From the NCBI GenBank assembly GCA_030280995.1, contig JASXTE010000001.1, positions 16,804,606 to 16,868,605 on the forward strand: 64,000 nt of DNA, given 5' to 3'. Both the position numbers and the translations under genes were made by a program. Numbering within the stretch: position 1 is the stretch's first letter; each line of letters opens with the position of its first letter. This DNA comes from Hemileia vastatrix. Lineage: Eukaryota; Basidiomycota; Pucciniomycetes; Pucciniales; Zaghouaniaceae. The notes under the pieces are model-generated. The model was not told the origin of the DNA and ran no database searches. It worked only from the letters and a program-made list of their open reading frames with translations. Below, piece by piece: positions 11,601 through 24,262 of this stretch.

Positions 11601-12753
11601 TATTTTTTAAAATAATACTTTCATAAAATTAAAAGATGTTAAATTTTTCAAAGGAACTTCAAAATGGGGTAAAATAATAAATTTATTAAAAAAATATTGC
11701 TTGGATGTCACAAAAATGAGCAAAATAAATTTGAGCATTGAAAATAATTGATAATTTCATATATATTAGATTCTTATCTAAATTATACATTTAAATTATA
11801 ATAAAAAATTTTCTATAAATTCTGGAAAATAATTGTTATAAAATAACAATTATAATTTTCTTAATAGAATTCATAAGAGATTAATAAATTTTTATTCTAG
11901 GGTGCTAATGAGAGACTAAAATATTTTAATTACTAAATTTGAATTATGTAGCACCATCAATTGAACCTCTAGAAAAACTTTATTCAACTTTAATTGTGGA
12001 TGATAATCAATCTTACCCTGAACAATTACCTTGAGAGTTAAATTTTAGAAATGAAAATATATTTCAACTCTTAAATATAATATGATCTTGATATATTATT
12101 TAAGCCTAGCTTTTATCACCAGAAGAATAATTTGACACCTGCTAGAAGGTCCCTTTTATTGACTGAAGTATGGAATCATGTTATGGGTAAGAACCTTACG
12201 TCATGTATCATCAATTTAATTTTCAGGTGAAATTTGTTACATTATACAGAAAGTTCAACAAAAATGATGAATTAACAAAAACTTTTTTCATGTGCATAAA
12301 AAAAAGAACAATTTGTCTTACTTTACTTTTTTCTTCAGTTATGAGAATCAAAATGGTGTTATGAATATAAGGATGTTTTTAGTCAAAATCTTCATTTTTT
12401 AAGCCTTATTTTACTTCAATGGACAACATAGCTCACAAACAGATTTATTATGGGGAATCAAAGTTAGGATTCTTCCATATTAAAATGCCTCTTTTCTCAA
12501 CCAAATCAAGCTTGATTAGTTTTTCATATATGCCATATTGTGCCCAAAAACACCTTTTTACTGATAATTAATATTGAATCTGTAGCTTTATTTCTGTTTC
12601 ATTAAATACTTTTTAAATAGTTTCAAATTTACATGATGTACTGTTAAATTAAGTAGTCACAAATATAATAAATTCTTAAGGATTAGTAAAAACATGTTTC
12701 TCTATGCACATCTCCACTAGCTCCAATACCATTAAATTAATGAAAGATATATT
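8661..12753. other. Long AT-rich stretch without a recognisable gene
   Basis: About 4 kb of AT-rich sequence with T-runs (8.9-9.4 kb). Only the paired hairpins at 9439-9606 and a motif CACAGGGTGAAAAAAAAG near 8790 stand out; the latter recurs near 17403, so it is part of a worn dispersed repeat. No coding frame of convincing composition was found on either strand. Confidence 0.55.
9439..9606. repeat. Two related hairpins with AAAAGAY/RTCTTTT arms
   Basis: The first hairpin pairs GAAAAGAC (9439-9446) with GTCTTTTC (9452-9459). The second pairs CAGAAAAGATG (9582-9592) with CATCTTTTCTG (9596-9606) exactly, with a 3-base loop. The arms share an AAAAGA core. They lie ~140 bp apart in non-coding AT-rich DNA and may be the inner ends of a small transposon; no target duplication was found. 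Confidence 0.6.
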
Positions 12754-13350
12754 AGGGAGTGGCAGTTCTGGAAAATCTGCACTTAAATTAAGTGTGTATT
12801 TCAAAGTAAATCAGCACTTGAATTTTGAAAAAAGTCACTTATTTCAAAAATGGGTGTCAGTTATGGCCTCAAATCAGCACTTTTTTCCCAATTTTTTTTC
12901 ACAACCACATTTTGGCCACATTATCCCCTACTTTCCCACTCCAACCCTGTCACATGTGACACCCAGAACTCTATCCTCTCATAAATCCTTGACACACACC
13001 CCTCACTGAGATTTGAAACATTTTATTGCAAAATTTTAACCAGGCATTTTTTTTTTAAATCTTTTTATATGTTTTAAACCTCTTCATCTATTTTCTTGCA
13101 ACATAAAAGGTTCATAATACCTCCAAGAAAATCCAACACTAAAAAGGCAACTCAAAAAAATTCTTCATCACAAAGGTCTTCCCATAATGCAAGCCCCTCA
13201 CCTGAGAAATAAAATTCTGGACAGCTAAGCAAGGAGGATTATCTCATTATTATCAACTTTATCAAAATCAAATCAAATTGAGATGCATTTTTTGGATGTG
13301 AGAAGTCCACCCAAATCAGACGTCCACCTTCATCAAAGGTCAATGGCTTC

Positions 13351-13608
13351 TTGTTGATGAAAAATGAATTAAAAACAAAAACAAAAGGGAGAATCAACAT
13401 CAATCCTAAGCAAATGAAGGAGAGGTTCAAAATTTATCAAGAAAAATATAAAAAGTCTAAGTTTGCTTCCACTTCCACTGGCTTTGGTGCTAATTATTCT
13501 GATTTGGAGAATAGAATTACTACTTTTTCCAAAAAGCTCAATGTCATGTGTCCTTTCTATGAGGAAATGTATATTTGCTTTGGTTCCCATTTTAATATTT
13601 ACTTTTAA
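13351..13608 (+). pseudogene. Accessory ORF relic of the Harbinger-type element
   Basis: An 85-codon frame contains MKERFKIYQEKYKKSK, STSTGF, ITTFSKKLNVMCPFYEEM and ICFGS, matching the accessory proteins at 6224-6580 and 31830-32825, with a longer basic N-terminus (KTKTKGRININPKQ). It stops soon after the CPFYEEM block, losing the Ser/Pro-rich half. Role inferred as a DNA-binding helper protein of a PIF/Harbinger-type transposon; not confirmed. Confidence 0.55.
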
Positions 13609-14250
13609 TCTTATCAAAAATAGTTATATCATGAGATTATGATAGCACCATTAGTCCTTCCTAGACTCTAAAATATTGCATTTTTGGAATTCCAGCTGGT
13701 AAAAGAATACTTACACCAGTGAAAAAATCCTGATTACCAAGATACTTTTATCACCTCACCAGCAATTTTTATTTCTAAATATAACTAAGTCAACAAAATT
13801 CTATGTCTGTTTGGAAAATTTGGAAATACCTTCTCCTGCATTTTATTGAGGTAAGGGATGGGTATCACCAAAAATTTTCCAAGTCATCAATTTAGCATTT
13901 CAGGTTTGAAAATTTGTCAATGCCCTCCCCTAAATTTTATTGTAGTAAGGGGTGAAAGTCACCAAAATTTAATAAAATTAAATAAATAAATAAGATGAGT
14001 CAAATTTACAAGTTTTAAATTAACTACGATTTCTAAAGCCAAAATGAAGATCAAGTCTAGAAACTAAGTTTGGGACATTCCACAAGTATAGGCTAGAGGA
14101 AACCCATGAAACAAATTAATATTTTCATGATTAATTTTTATACAACACAAGTTCAATGGCCCATTACTTTAGTTTAATAAATTAAAATATCAGATTTATT
14201 TATTAAAAATTTATGGAAGAATAATAAATATTTTATGATTTTTCAAATCC

Positions 14251-14700
14251 TCATATTTTTTTGTCTACCTTAAGGCTTATAGATTTATTTATTTTACCTT
14301 CTTTGTTTACCTTGTTGATATGTTGGACTAACTTTTGACTGATATGAAATGAGCACCCAAAATGTGTGAGTTCTTGAAAAGACTTCAAACCTAGAGGTGC
14401 TTTCATTGTTTGGTGATTATCCTGAGAAGAGTTCCAAAATGATTTGATGATTACATTTCTTAAACCGAAATTCATCATACACTTATGATTTGAAAAGTAC
14501 AACCCATGAGCTTTTATTTTAACTGGTGAAGGAATAGGTTTTCCAGTAATAGGATGGATATAAGGGAATATTCACAAAGTAAGATAATTTGCATCATTCA
14601 AATTAGTATGAATCTTTTTCTGAAAAGCAGAATAAGTAATTTTAGAATTTGAGAATAATAGATACTCACTTCTCATTTCTTACCATTTCAAGTCACACCT
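14251..14700 (-). pseudogene. TET-like 2OG-Fe(II) oxygenase relic
   Basis: Blocks in order on the minus strand: SEYLLFSNSKITYSAF, KKIHTNLNDANYLT, ITGKPIPSPVKIKAHGLYF, NFGLRNVIIKSFWNSSQDN, HQTMKAPLGL and THFGCSFHIS. These follow the order of the TET-like oxygenase core: the HxD region, then FGL...FWN, then the second histidine, then the HFG-S block. The first metal motif reads H-T-N at 14602-14610, where H-x-D would be expected. A frameshift or stop separates the halves. It is a close relative of the relic at 29598-30725. Confidence 0.65.
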
Positions 14701-15164
14701 ATTTGGGTACTAGAGAATTTCTTGGAAGAAGATAAAGTTTCATAGCTATTTGTGACAAAAAAGGAAAATCTTCTTTAAGATCAGAATTAGAATATCAATC
14801 AGAGTCTAAGAGGAGATCAAGAGCTATGAAATTCATTTCTTAATGAAGCTTATCACCATTTGAGAGTGAGCAAGGCATGACTCTTATATGGTATTAAAAT
14901 GTAAATATTGTATGATGTTTTGAGTTATAAAGTGTTATGCTTCAGAGTGCTGTGTATTAATGGGATGATTCTGAAAAATCAGTGAAATGGGACTTTATGG
15001 TGAAATCAGCACTTTCAGTTGAGAAAGTGCAGATTTGAGTGAAATAAATGACTTTTTTTTTGAAATCCACCAGTGTTGAGGCTAGTGTGTTTTGGAAATC
15101 TGCACTTAAATAAGTTTGGAATTGGTCAAATTTGAGTGCGGATTTTCCTGAACTGACACCACCT

Positions 15165-15698
15165 TTTTTCATAATCATTTTTTTCAAAATAAATGGGGTG
15201 TTTGGTTTTCTATGCATCAAAGTTATACTTTAATGTAAATTTTTGTCCAAATTTTTTCATTTCCACAACTTGGCCATACATCTATCCTAATTTTGCTTTC
15301 CTGGTCTATAAATCCATTAACACCAACTGCTTGGAATAATTTTTCTCCCTTTTAAATAATTTCTTATTATCTAGTTCTTGAAAATCATCTTCGAAAAAAG
15401 TAAAGTTGAAAATTTTCCTAAATAAAACTACCCATTCTTCTTCTAAATTCACTGAAAAATCAAAAAACTTAAAACTCAAAAACTGTGCTCATCTCATACT
15501 TATAAGTTAAACGAAATCAAAAACAAACTCTAAATTTTTTTTGTACATAGAAGACCATTATTTTTGGTTAAAATCAAGCCTCAATATTCAATTTATATAT
15601 TCTAATTTTCAAGGAGTTAGAGAACTAAAATCTAGGTATGGACTCAACCTACCCCAAATAATGAGAGAGAAGTTAAAACACTACCAAGCTAAGTATAA
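15165..15698. other. Intergenic, no gene recognised
   Basis: AT-rich sequence. A 66-codon frame at 15541-15741 runs into the dispersed repeat; its tail (KLKHYQAKYKNEKNGYYLNR) has a partial counterpart at the very start of the window, so it is a transposon-derived fragment of unknown family. Confidence 0.4.
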
Positions 15699-16330
15699 AA
15701 ATGAGAAGAATGGGTATTACTTAAACAGATATTTCAAATAGAAGATAAGTGGGAACTTTCAGGAAAGTCTGTCTCCCTACCTAATTGATTTTTGTGTGTA
15801 CTTGCATACAAGTCCACCCCCCCTTATTGTGGAGGTTTTTTGTTATTGATGATAAATATTTCAGTAATGGAATAAAGATTTTGTGAAGTATATGGTTTTT
15901 TCTTTGAATTTATTTGAGGAGATGGATTTTTATTTGAAGAAACACCATATTCCAATCCAGAAAATTTTTTGGATGCTCAAAAAATGACTTCTGAGAAACA
16001 GGAAATCTCAAATATTTTCCTTCATCAATCAATTTCATTTTGAAATAAATTAATTCTTATAATTCATTTTTCCTTTCTGTTTTTATAAATCAATTGCATC
16101 AGACATGCTAGTAACTTTAAGCTAAATTATTTACATACTCTGATAAAAGAAAAGATAAATATTGTCTAATTTGACACTTCTTAAAAAACTCAACCTAAGA
16201 TGAGAGATTTAGATTCTCTAAATATCCAATTTAAAATTAAAAACAGCAGATACAATATCCCAAAATCTCATTTATATGCTTATGAATAATTTTTTTAGAA
16301 TAGTAATTCAGGTGATTATCAACTTAAATA
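15699..16330. repeat. Dispersed repeat, copy 2
   Basis: Same-orientation partner of 1-631, sharing the CTGTCTCCCTACC phrase, the C-run near 15818 and the downstream 480 bp. The flanks outside differ between the two copies. Confidence 0.7.
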
Positions 16331-17531
16331 TTTTTCAATACAAACAATCCAAAACAATACATCAAGTCAGATTATGATTTGGCATATAAATTGGCATATG
16401 CAACTCCATGCTTTTTTTATTTTATATTTTAACATAGTTAATGACAATCACTATATTCCAAGACAAAAATCCAAATTAGGTGAGTTTTAAATGCTTATCA
16501 AAAACTCCTGATTTTGCTGATGTGGAAGGACACATGTTACAAAAATCCTGTTCCCCATCTAATGATTGTCACCACTAAAGGACTTGAAATAGTCATAATT
16601 GAGATTTTAGTCCTGAGAGTCAAACATAATCACATGATTTTTCTAGGTGTGGAAGCTCTCCTTCAAACATTTCTTCATATTATTCTCACTAAAATAACAT
16701 GAATTTCTGTAGTAATAGACAACCAAGGTGTGTCATATATCAAGGCCAATATGAAAGAAGTAAATCTACAGCCCGCACTCATTGTTTTCATATTGCCAGC
16801 TCCTCAAATCTTGGATGTGAATAGGAGTATATGTTAGCCAATTAATTGAAATTTACTTAAGTTAATCAAAAGAGTAAGCCACTTCAAAATGAATTTGAAA
16901 AACTTGGAATGTCTCACTGGGCCTTTTTCAAAACCTTCCCAGTTGAGGATTTGTTTGAAGCTGGGGTCCCCAGAGGTGCAGTGTCTTCTACAAAGAAGTA
17001 CAAAGCCTATTTTTGTGAAAAAATAACATTTAAAAGAATTTTCATGCATGTATGATACGTCTTTTGGCCAAAAAAGGTTCTTTTAAAATAAATTTTATCT
17101 TTGTGGTTAAACATTGCATTTTTGAAATACATAATATTAATTTAAATGGCTAGGCAAAAAATTGGCATCTGTGAAATAAAATATGTCAGTTAAATTATTT
17201 GAATATTAATTAATCATGAATTAACTATTCACTTAGACAATTGTTTGCAAGATATTTCTCAATAAAAGATTTTATATTTTGATTTTCATGTTTGAAAAAA
17301 CATAGCAAAAAAAGTTATTATTTTATAGTTCATTACACAGGGGAAAAAAGTTGAAACCAGATGTCAGGTTAAGTTCATATACTGAATTGAATTAATTCAG
17401 TACACAGGGTGAAAAAAAAGAAAACTAATAGGAAAGTAATTTTTGAGCAACCTTGGAGTAACTGATGAAGTAATCTGTAAGGAAGCCTATATTACATCCT
17501 TGAGCCCTGTACAGGTATAATTCACACTAGT
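16331..17531. other. Intergenic, no gene recognised
   Basis: The only frame of mild interest is on the minus strand at 16834-17049 (71 codons, with LLCRRHCTSGDPSFKQIL). Its composition is less simple than its neighbours, but I do not recognise it and see no splice or start context that supports a gene. The motif CACAGGGTGAAAAAAAAG at 17403 is shared with 8790. Confidence 0.35.
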
Positions 17532-17748
17532 CACCACCCAATATGGGGGGCTGACTTGCTAGCAAGTCCCCAACCTTGGACCCAAACTCACCACAGATTG
17601 GACACACATTAAGCTATTGATAAAGGAACTATACAATCAGGGATTAACACCACTCAGAAGAACAGTTTTAGGTGGTTGTTCAAGTAGAGTTCAGTATGGG
17701 TTCAGTATGAGTTCAGTCTGAGTTCCATCTGAGTTCAGGTTGAGGACT
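17532..17748. mobile_element. CACTA-like MITE, left part (split by LTR element A)
   Basis: The left terminal repeat CACCACCCAATATGGGGG is followed by the palindrome GACTTGCTAGCAAGTC and the GAGTTC short repeats, and the sequence then stops at the LTR of element A. The remaining ~36 bp with the right end lies at 26410-26445. The trinucleotide AGT flanks the rejoined MITE on both outer sides (17529-17531 and 26446-26448), which proves the two parts belong together. Confidence 0.9.
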
Positions 17749-19241
17749 TGAGTCAAGCTGAGGTCAAGTAAAGTGACGTGAACTAGCTTGAATGGTCAGT
17801 TTTCTAGAATATTTTAATGGTCCTATATGAATACTGTAGTACAAATTCAATAAGTATTAAAATATAACTCAATATAAGGGTCTCAGTAATTTTAATCTTA
17901 CTAATTATATATGGCTTACAATCTTATATTTGGTAGAAAAATAGATTTAATAAATTCAGATACTATTCAAAGACTTTATAAGTACCATTAATATGTATTT
18001 TAATTGTATTAGTTATATGTTTAATTTTAATGATAAAGAATGCAGAAAACAAAACCAAAACCCTGTCCTTTTATACACAATTACTTACCCAAGGAGCCCC
18101 TTAATTTACCAGCTCTATAAACAGTTAATGACGCCTCATTCCAGCTAATAGACATGCCCAGCAACACAAAGAGTGACCTGTAACATAATTAGAATGATAT
18201 CACCCACCAAAATCCTGTAGTAATAGGGATAATCCATCAAAAATAAAGAATAAGAAAAAAGAGAGTATATGTGTATTATAAATTAAAATAAAAGACCAAA
18301 AAGGGAAAATTAAGACTAATTATTACTTAATAATAAGGGGAATTAACAGTAGAAATTTTGGGGCTAATCATGAAATTATACTACATGAAATCCCCATTCA
18401 AAAATAACCAAAATTGACAGAGAAACCACCTAAAACCCCAAAAAGGGGCGTGAGATGTGGGATAACTAGATGCAGTCGTTGGAAAGCGCTTGCACAGGTA
18501 AATACTTTACTAATTTAGGCAAATTTAAGCCTGGAAGTGAATTAAAGTGCCAAGATTGAGGTTATTAATGAAATTAGTGCATATAAAGAGGGTCAATGCA
18601 TTTATAATTAAGCTAGGACACTAAATAAGTGCCTGTCGCCTATTTTAGTGTGTTTCCCCACATTGTGAATAGAATTCAGGGTAATTATAGTTTGAAAAAT
18701 CTAAATTTGCTAAAAATTAAGCTATTCACACAGTAAAAATGCAGGCAGTATGTGGCCAGTACACAGAAGCCATTTCTGGCATAAAAAACACCAAATTTAA
18801 AAATTGTTATTTTTATGCATTTGAGTAGCCAAATCAATAGTCCTAATTAAGAAAAATTTATCTTTCAAAGTGCATTTTTAATATTATTAAATTTGTAGCA
18901 CATATAATCAACTTTTAAGTGATTTAAAGTGCATTTCTTGGTTTTTACATAAAACAATGAAAACAACAGCTTTAAGTCTACTTAAAAATTATGTAGCCTT
19001 ATATTTAAGGTTCTTAAGATTACCCTAACATATTCCAAATTAATATTAAGTACATAATATTTATAAAAAGTGGATATATGTGTGTATATAAGGTGCTATA
19101 ATGGCATTTTTTGTGTATTATCATAATTTTACTTATGTATACTATTTGTGTACTCTCATTTATTATTCCCATGTATAGTTCATGTGTTTAACATAACTTA
19201 TAGTTACTTTTTACTCAGTCCTGGAGATATACAGGCTGACA
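17749..19241 (-). repeat. 3' LTR of element A
   Basis: Nearly 1.49 kb, starting (minus strand) TGTCAGCCTGTATATCTCC and ending in CA next to the MITE flank. It aligns along its length with 24917-26409. The TGTCAGCC start is shared with the LTRs of elements B and C, which supports a common lineage. Confidence 0.9.
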
Positions 19242-19262
19242 CTTGCCCACCCAAAAAAAACA
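19242..19262 (-). other. Polypurine tract of element A
   Basis: Immediately upstream of the 3' LTR on the minus strand is a T-run followed by GGGTGGGCAAG, the expected place and composition for the plus-strand primer of an LTR retrotransposon. Confidence 0.55.
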
Positions 19263-19421
19263 ATAAAAAAATGATAAGTTATACATTTTATTTTATTAAT
19301 TTGTAATTTTCAGGTATTCAGAATAAATCTGTAGCATTAAAGATTCAACTTTAAAGAAATAAAACATAATAAAATATTATGAGTACCTGTTTTTTAACCC
19401 ATCAGCTGTTTGAACAGGAAT

Positions 19422-22400
19422 TTATTTCTGTTTAAATTTTTTAAGAAGGGAGGATAGATTTGAAAATTTTTTTTCAGGTATCCATTTATCAAATTCATTT
19501 GATTTCCCCTTAAATCTTAATAAATACTCAGTTCCTTTCTCTTTAGTAAGAATTCTTTTCTTGAGTATTTTTTCAATCTCTGCCTTTTCCACAACTTCTT
19601 CAGGTTTCTTTTTAGGCCTTCCTCTTCTTTTTGGAAATAAGTCAGGATCATTTGCATGGTAAGGTTTTAATAATGAGATAGGGAAAACTGGATGTTTCCT
19701 ATCATATGGGGCATATAATATGACTTCCACAGCATTATTACCAACCATTTTGCTTATCACAAAAGGTCCTACAAAGGGATCCTTCAATTTAAAATTACCT
19801 TGTAAGTTAAAATGTAGTGTTGAAATTAAGACTTCATCTCCTTTTTTGAATTCAAATTCTTTATGAGATTTATCCCACCTTTTCTTTTCATATTCATATT
19901 TTTTTGGATGCATTACTCTGCATGATTTCTAAAAATTTGTTGCATATGAATAAAGGATTTAGTACCAGGGTGTGTATTTAACCTTGGTAATTTATTTAAA
20001 TGATTTACTTGGGTATTTGGTACATATCCCAGCCAGAGTTCAAATGGGGTTTTCTCTGTTACAGAATGAGTTGTGCTATTATAAGTAAATTCAAGGCCAG
20101 GAATTAATTTTACCCAGTCATGTGTGAATTTCTCATTGTCTTTGTATTCCAATCCAAAGGCACAATATCTTCTGATCATATCTTCTAGAGTCTGTATCAT
20201 TCTCTCAGCCAGTCCATCAGTTTGTGGATGGTATGCTGTAGAAAATTTCAATTGACAACCTAATACTTCAATCAAAGATGTCCAGAACTGTGAAGTAAAT
20301 TTAGGGTCTCTGTCAGAGATTATGGCTTTGGGGAACCCAGGATTATTCATCATTTGAGTCCACCATAGTAATGCAAAGTGTTTTGCAGATACCTCTTTAT
20401 GGCTAGGGATAAATTTACACATTTTTGTTAATCTATCTACAATTACCCAGAAAGAATTGAAACTATCTTTTCCTGCTAATGGCAAGCCAGTGACAAAATC
20501 CATGTTTATAATTTCCCATGGAGATTTCGGCTGCTCTATTTGTTGTAACAACCCAGCTCTCTTCCCAGTTAATCTTTTAGATTTCTGACAAGAGTAACAT
20601 GTTTCAATGTATTTTTGTACATATTCTTTCATTTTTATCCACCAGCCTGTATTTTTAACTCTGGTTAATGTTTTGTTAAAATCAAAATGACCAGCTAGGA
20701 TGTCATCATGACAAGTACTCAACATAAACTCTTTCATAGAAGGTGGTATAACTATTACATTACTTAGCTTTTTTCTGTAATATATATATCCATCTTCAAT
20801 TGACAGTTTACCTTTTTCCAACGCATTTTTATGCTTTGGAGGCAAGGTTTTAATTAATGCACTCATAGAGGCATTAGTTGGATCATTTAAAATGGTAGAT
20901 AATTTAGCTAAATCTTTATCAGATGAATAGTTTTCTAATATATTTTGCATAAAATATTCCTCTAAATCCACTATATAAATCCCAAATATATGTATAACCT
21001 CATTTTCAGATACATAAGCTGGGTTGTCAGCATCATTTGGTAAAGGGCTTCTGGATAATAAATCTGCATTAGAATGCAATGTTCCTTCTCTATGAGTGAT
21101 TTTCATTCTTCCTATGTACTCTTGTACAGCTAGTTTCCATCTAAACATGTGCCTATTAGGTGTTTTCATGTTTAGTAATAATTTTATTGCACTGTAATCT
21201 GTTATTAATTCAAACTTCTGGTGTTCCAGATAGTAATGAAGTCTCTCCAAGGCGCACACAATGGCTAAAAATTCCAGTTGGGTGGAACCATACCTTAATT
21301 CTGTCTTTCTTAAGGTTCTGCATATATAATAGATAACTACTTCAGATAATTTCCCATTTATTATCTGTTTTTGCTGTAAGGCAGCACCTAACCCTGTGAA
21401 GCTTGCATTACTGTACAAGATAAAAGGTTGGTTAAAATCTGGCAGTCCCAATATTTGAGCTGACATTAAACACTCCTTCAATTTATCAAAGGCAAGTTGT
21501 CTTTCAATATTCCAAATGAAAGCTTCATTTTTCCTGATTAATGTTGTTAAAGGGGCTGCAATTGATTGGTAGTTTTTTATATACTGCCTATAATATCCAC
21601 ACATACCTAAAAAACTTTGAGCATCTTTCACATTATTAGGTATACTAATTTATTTTATTGCTGCCACTTTGTTCTGGTCAACACAAATTTGTAATTCAGA
21701 TACAACATGTCCAAGTACTTTCAAGAATTGAAACCCAAACTTACATTTCTTTAATACAATTGTCATATTAATTTCATCCATCTTTTGAAATACTCTTTTC
21801 AGGTAATTTAAATGTTCATCATATGTTTTTGAGAACACTATGATGTCATCAATATAAACTAAAAGCCATCCTTCAATCATTTCCTGATGAAAAATACTAT
21901 CCATCAATTTTTGGAAGACTGAAGGCGCATTTTTGGGCCAAAAGGCATTCTCACATATTTATATATCCGCATGTGTGTGGTTATGAGTAATAAACTCTGA
22001 GAACTCTTTTCCAAAGGAATCTGGCAGTAACCTTTGTTTCCATCCTGACAGGAAATATATTTTGCTCCTTGTAAGGTAGCATGGATAGAAGCTATCCTTG
22101 ATAGAGGGTAAATATTATCCACAGTGAATGTATTCAGAGCTCTTTAATCACCACATAATCTTGCCTTATCTTTTGCATAAGAGATTAAAACTGGTGAAAT
22201 AACACAATACTTAGGTTCTGTGTCCATTTTTCAACAATACCCATTTCTAACAACATTTTAATGTTGTCTTCAATGTCTTTCCTTTTTTCAGGAGAATCTG
22301 GGTAAGGTTTCTTTCTCAAGCTGCCAGGAATATAATCCAGATCACAACTTAAAGAGATTTTCATCTCATGGTGTTTGACCAATCCTAGTTCATTTGAACC

Positions 22401-22439
22401 ATGAGCAAATGCCATAGGATAAGATTTTATCAGTCTCAA
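19422..22439 (-). pseudogene. Element A pol: RT-RNase H-integrase-chromodomain, broken
   Basis: Reverse transcriptase begins near YPMAFAHGS and carries MPFGPK and the catalytic YIDDIIVFS (about 21840-21870). RNase H follows (LYSNASFTGLGAAL, with N for the usual D), then integrase with an HX-H/CX2C zinc finger (CYSCQKSK), NMDFVTGLP, ISDRDPKF and HPQTDGLAERM, the DDE core. The last frame (19422-19913) has a GPF module (VGPFVISKMVGNNAVEV, HPVFPISLLKPY) and a chromodomain (YLLRFKGKSNEFDKWIPEKK). Breaks: a one-base loss in GPK/NAP (near 21937), stops near 22142, 21650 and 19913, and frame changes at 22185. The 572-codon RNase H-integrase frame (19913-21631) is the longest survivor. Confidence 0.9.
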
Positions 22440-22460
22440 AATATTGTTTTCTTCAATTTT

Positions 22461-23199
22461 TTAGAGTTGAGGACTGAAAGAGGCTTTTTGGATTTCATTT
22501 TCCAATTCTACTACTTCAGAGGTAGTTCTTCCACCTTGAAGTTGTTCTTCTTTAAGAGAAATGGAATAAACTGAATTTTCAGAGCAAATCTTGAATTTTC
22601 TTTTCCTATTTATGCCTATAGTGAAGCAAGTATTTTCAGGATCTAGTTTGATGCCAAATTTGGTCAATAAGTCATTGCCAATAATAAACCAATCACTACA
22701 ATTACTATTATACATTACCACAAATTCACACACTGCTCTTACATATCCATTATGATATTTAAAGAATACAGCCATTTTGTATTTACCACTTGGATTTTGA
22801 ATCCCTGTAAAAAGAAGGGTACTGATCTAACTTAGGCCAGTTCTTTTGGTTAGTTTTTGCTTCCCTAACCTGAGGAATATTGAGTGATTCACTTAATTTA
22901 GAAAGATGATCATTTATTTCATCCTTTACTGATTTTATCTTCTCAGAGCCCATGACACTATGTTTATGTTCAATCATTGGTTTATCATCTGAGTGTTTCA
23001 TAAAAACTGGTACTCTTTCCACATAAGAGGTATTATCTTTCACTTTATCAGTATTTTTCAAAATGTTAGCTATTTCAATTTCTACTCTTTGTAACCTATC
23101 TTTTATTAAAGGTACATGAGTTAATGTATCATTCACATTTGAAAAAGACAATCTTACACATCCCTCTATGGTAGCCATAATATTCTGAGAATGTTCCAA
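22461..23199 (-). pseudogene. Element A gag-protease remnant with internal deletion
   Basis: The upstream part (23199-22783) ends in QKNWPKLDQYPSFYRDS, equal to the gag segment of element B at ~52140-52190. It is then joined directly to KYKMAVFFKYHNGYVRAVCE, equal to the protease tail of B at ~53245. Missing are the rest of the gag capsid domain, the zinc knuckle and the protease active site. The protease tail ends with a TAA that is in frame with pol; in B the aligned codon is a sense codon. Confidence 0.85.
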
Positions 23200-23719
23200 T
23201 TTATTTACTAAATTCTTAATCTCAGAGTTTAATCTTTTATTTTCATTGATTAATTCATTATTTGAATTTTCAATAATTTTTAACCTATTGCTGTTGTACT
23301 CAATGATTGTGTGACGTTTAATTATACACTTTATGTATTATTGTTTGACTCTCTAGAGAATTCTTCCAACTTTTCAATTCTTAATAATAATTTGCTAATT
23401 ATTTTGTATTCAATTGGATTTTCATTTAAAAATATTCAATTTTTTCTGTGTCCAATTCAGAAGACTCATAATCAGGTTCAAGATTTAATTCATTTGGTTC
23501 CATTTTTATATTAATAGCATTATCCTGGTGGTCAATAGAACTATGTAAATTGTCATCATTTAAAGACAAGTTTAACATGTTATTTTAAAATGAATAATTT
23601 TTTAATTCCTTATCAATTATATCTAGTAACTCTCTATCAATCTCATTACCTATAAGTAATTCATTGTTAGGATTATATAATTGAACCTGAGAAGATGGAT
23701 GAGTTACCAAGGTCTTATT

Positions 23720-24262
23720 TCATTTCCCCTGCCTCTCCTTGGCTTTCCCCTGTAGGGGTGACTGCTGGAGCCCTGCTGTTGAGGTTTGTTGTAGTTTTAA
23801 GCATGCCAGTCCCACTTCCATTTTCTTACAGTAATCTTTTGGTCCTCCTCTTGGGCTGGAGGTGTGGCTATGGAATGGTTTGGTGCAACTGTTGTTGGTT
23901 GAGCCTTTATTTCCACTAGAGCTTGATTGAATTCTATGAGACCCTGAGCTGCTCTTTTCTCCAGATTTTTCATCTGGTCTACTATGTTGTTGACTCTTAT
24001 TGTTAAGTTGTTCAGTAGAGTGGATAGTGAGTGAATTTGTTCTTGTAAGGTATTTCTTGTTTTCTTTATTGATACCTGTTTTAACAGTTTTTCCCTTTCC
24101 TCCAGAGACATTTGTGGAGTGTTGCTGTTTGTCGGGGAATCCTGGCCCTCCATTTGAATTTCCTGTAACAGGTCTTTCAGCTCTAGGTCTTAAGCTATAA
24201 GTTTTTGCCTTATTACTCACAATATCATTGTTGTCACACATTTTAACATGGATTTTAATCAA
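23720..24262 (-). pseudogene. Element A ORF1 region, two overlapping frames
   Basis: A 180-codon frame (24262-23720) overlaps a 118-codon frame (24153-23797) in +1. The second frame encodes a leucine/asparagine-rich coiled coil (LLNNLTIRVNNIVDQMKNLE), then a Pro/Thr/Gln segment and KWKWDW, and resembles the coiled-coil frame of elements B and C (IKKLPL...IKELKTEN...KWDYL). In all copies the second frame is +1 to the first. ORF1 is taken as a Gag-related structural protein; its role is not known. Confidence 0.55.

Larger units (their letters stand above)
12754..15164. mobile_element. Harbinger-type/TET element 2, internal deletion derivative
   Basis: Ends are AGGGAGTGGCAGTTCTGG on the left and, in reverse complement, AGGTGGTGTCAGTTCAGG on the right; flanks are ATT and TTT. 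It lies in the opposite orientation to the 26981-33607 copy. From the right end inwards it follows that copy's transposase 5' region, then at about 14701-14712 jumps directly to the TET-like sequence equivalent to ~30335, so roughly 2.9 kb has been lost. The accessory ORF relic is on the plus strand at 13351-13608. Confidence 0.8.

Noticed and set aside
13239..13430. Minus-strand frame with KPLTFDEGGRLIWVDF, recurring near 6640 and 32890
   Set aside because: It is antisense to the start of the accessory ORF in each Harbinger-type copy. The recurrence follows from the repeat; I could not decide that it codes, so it is not annotated as a gene.
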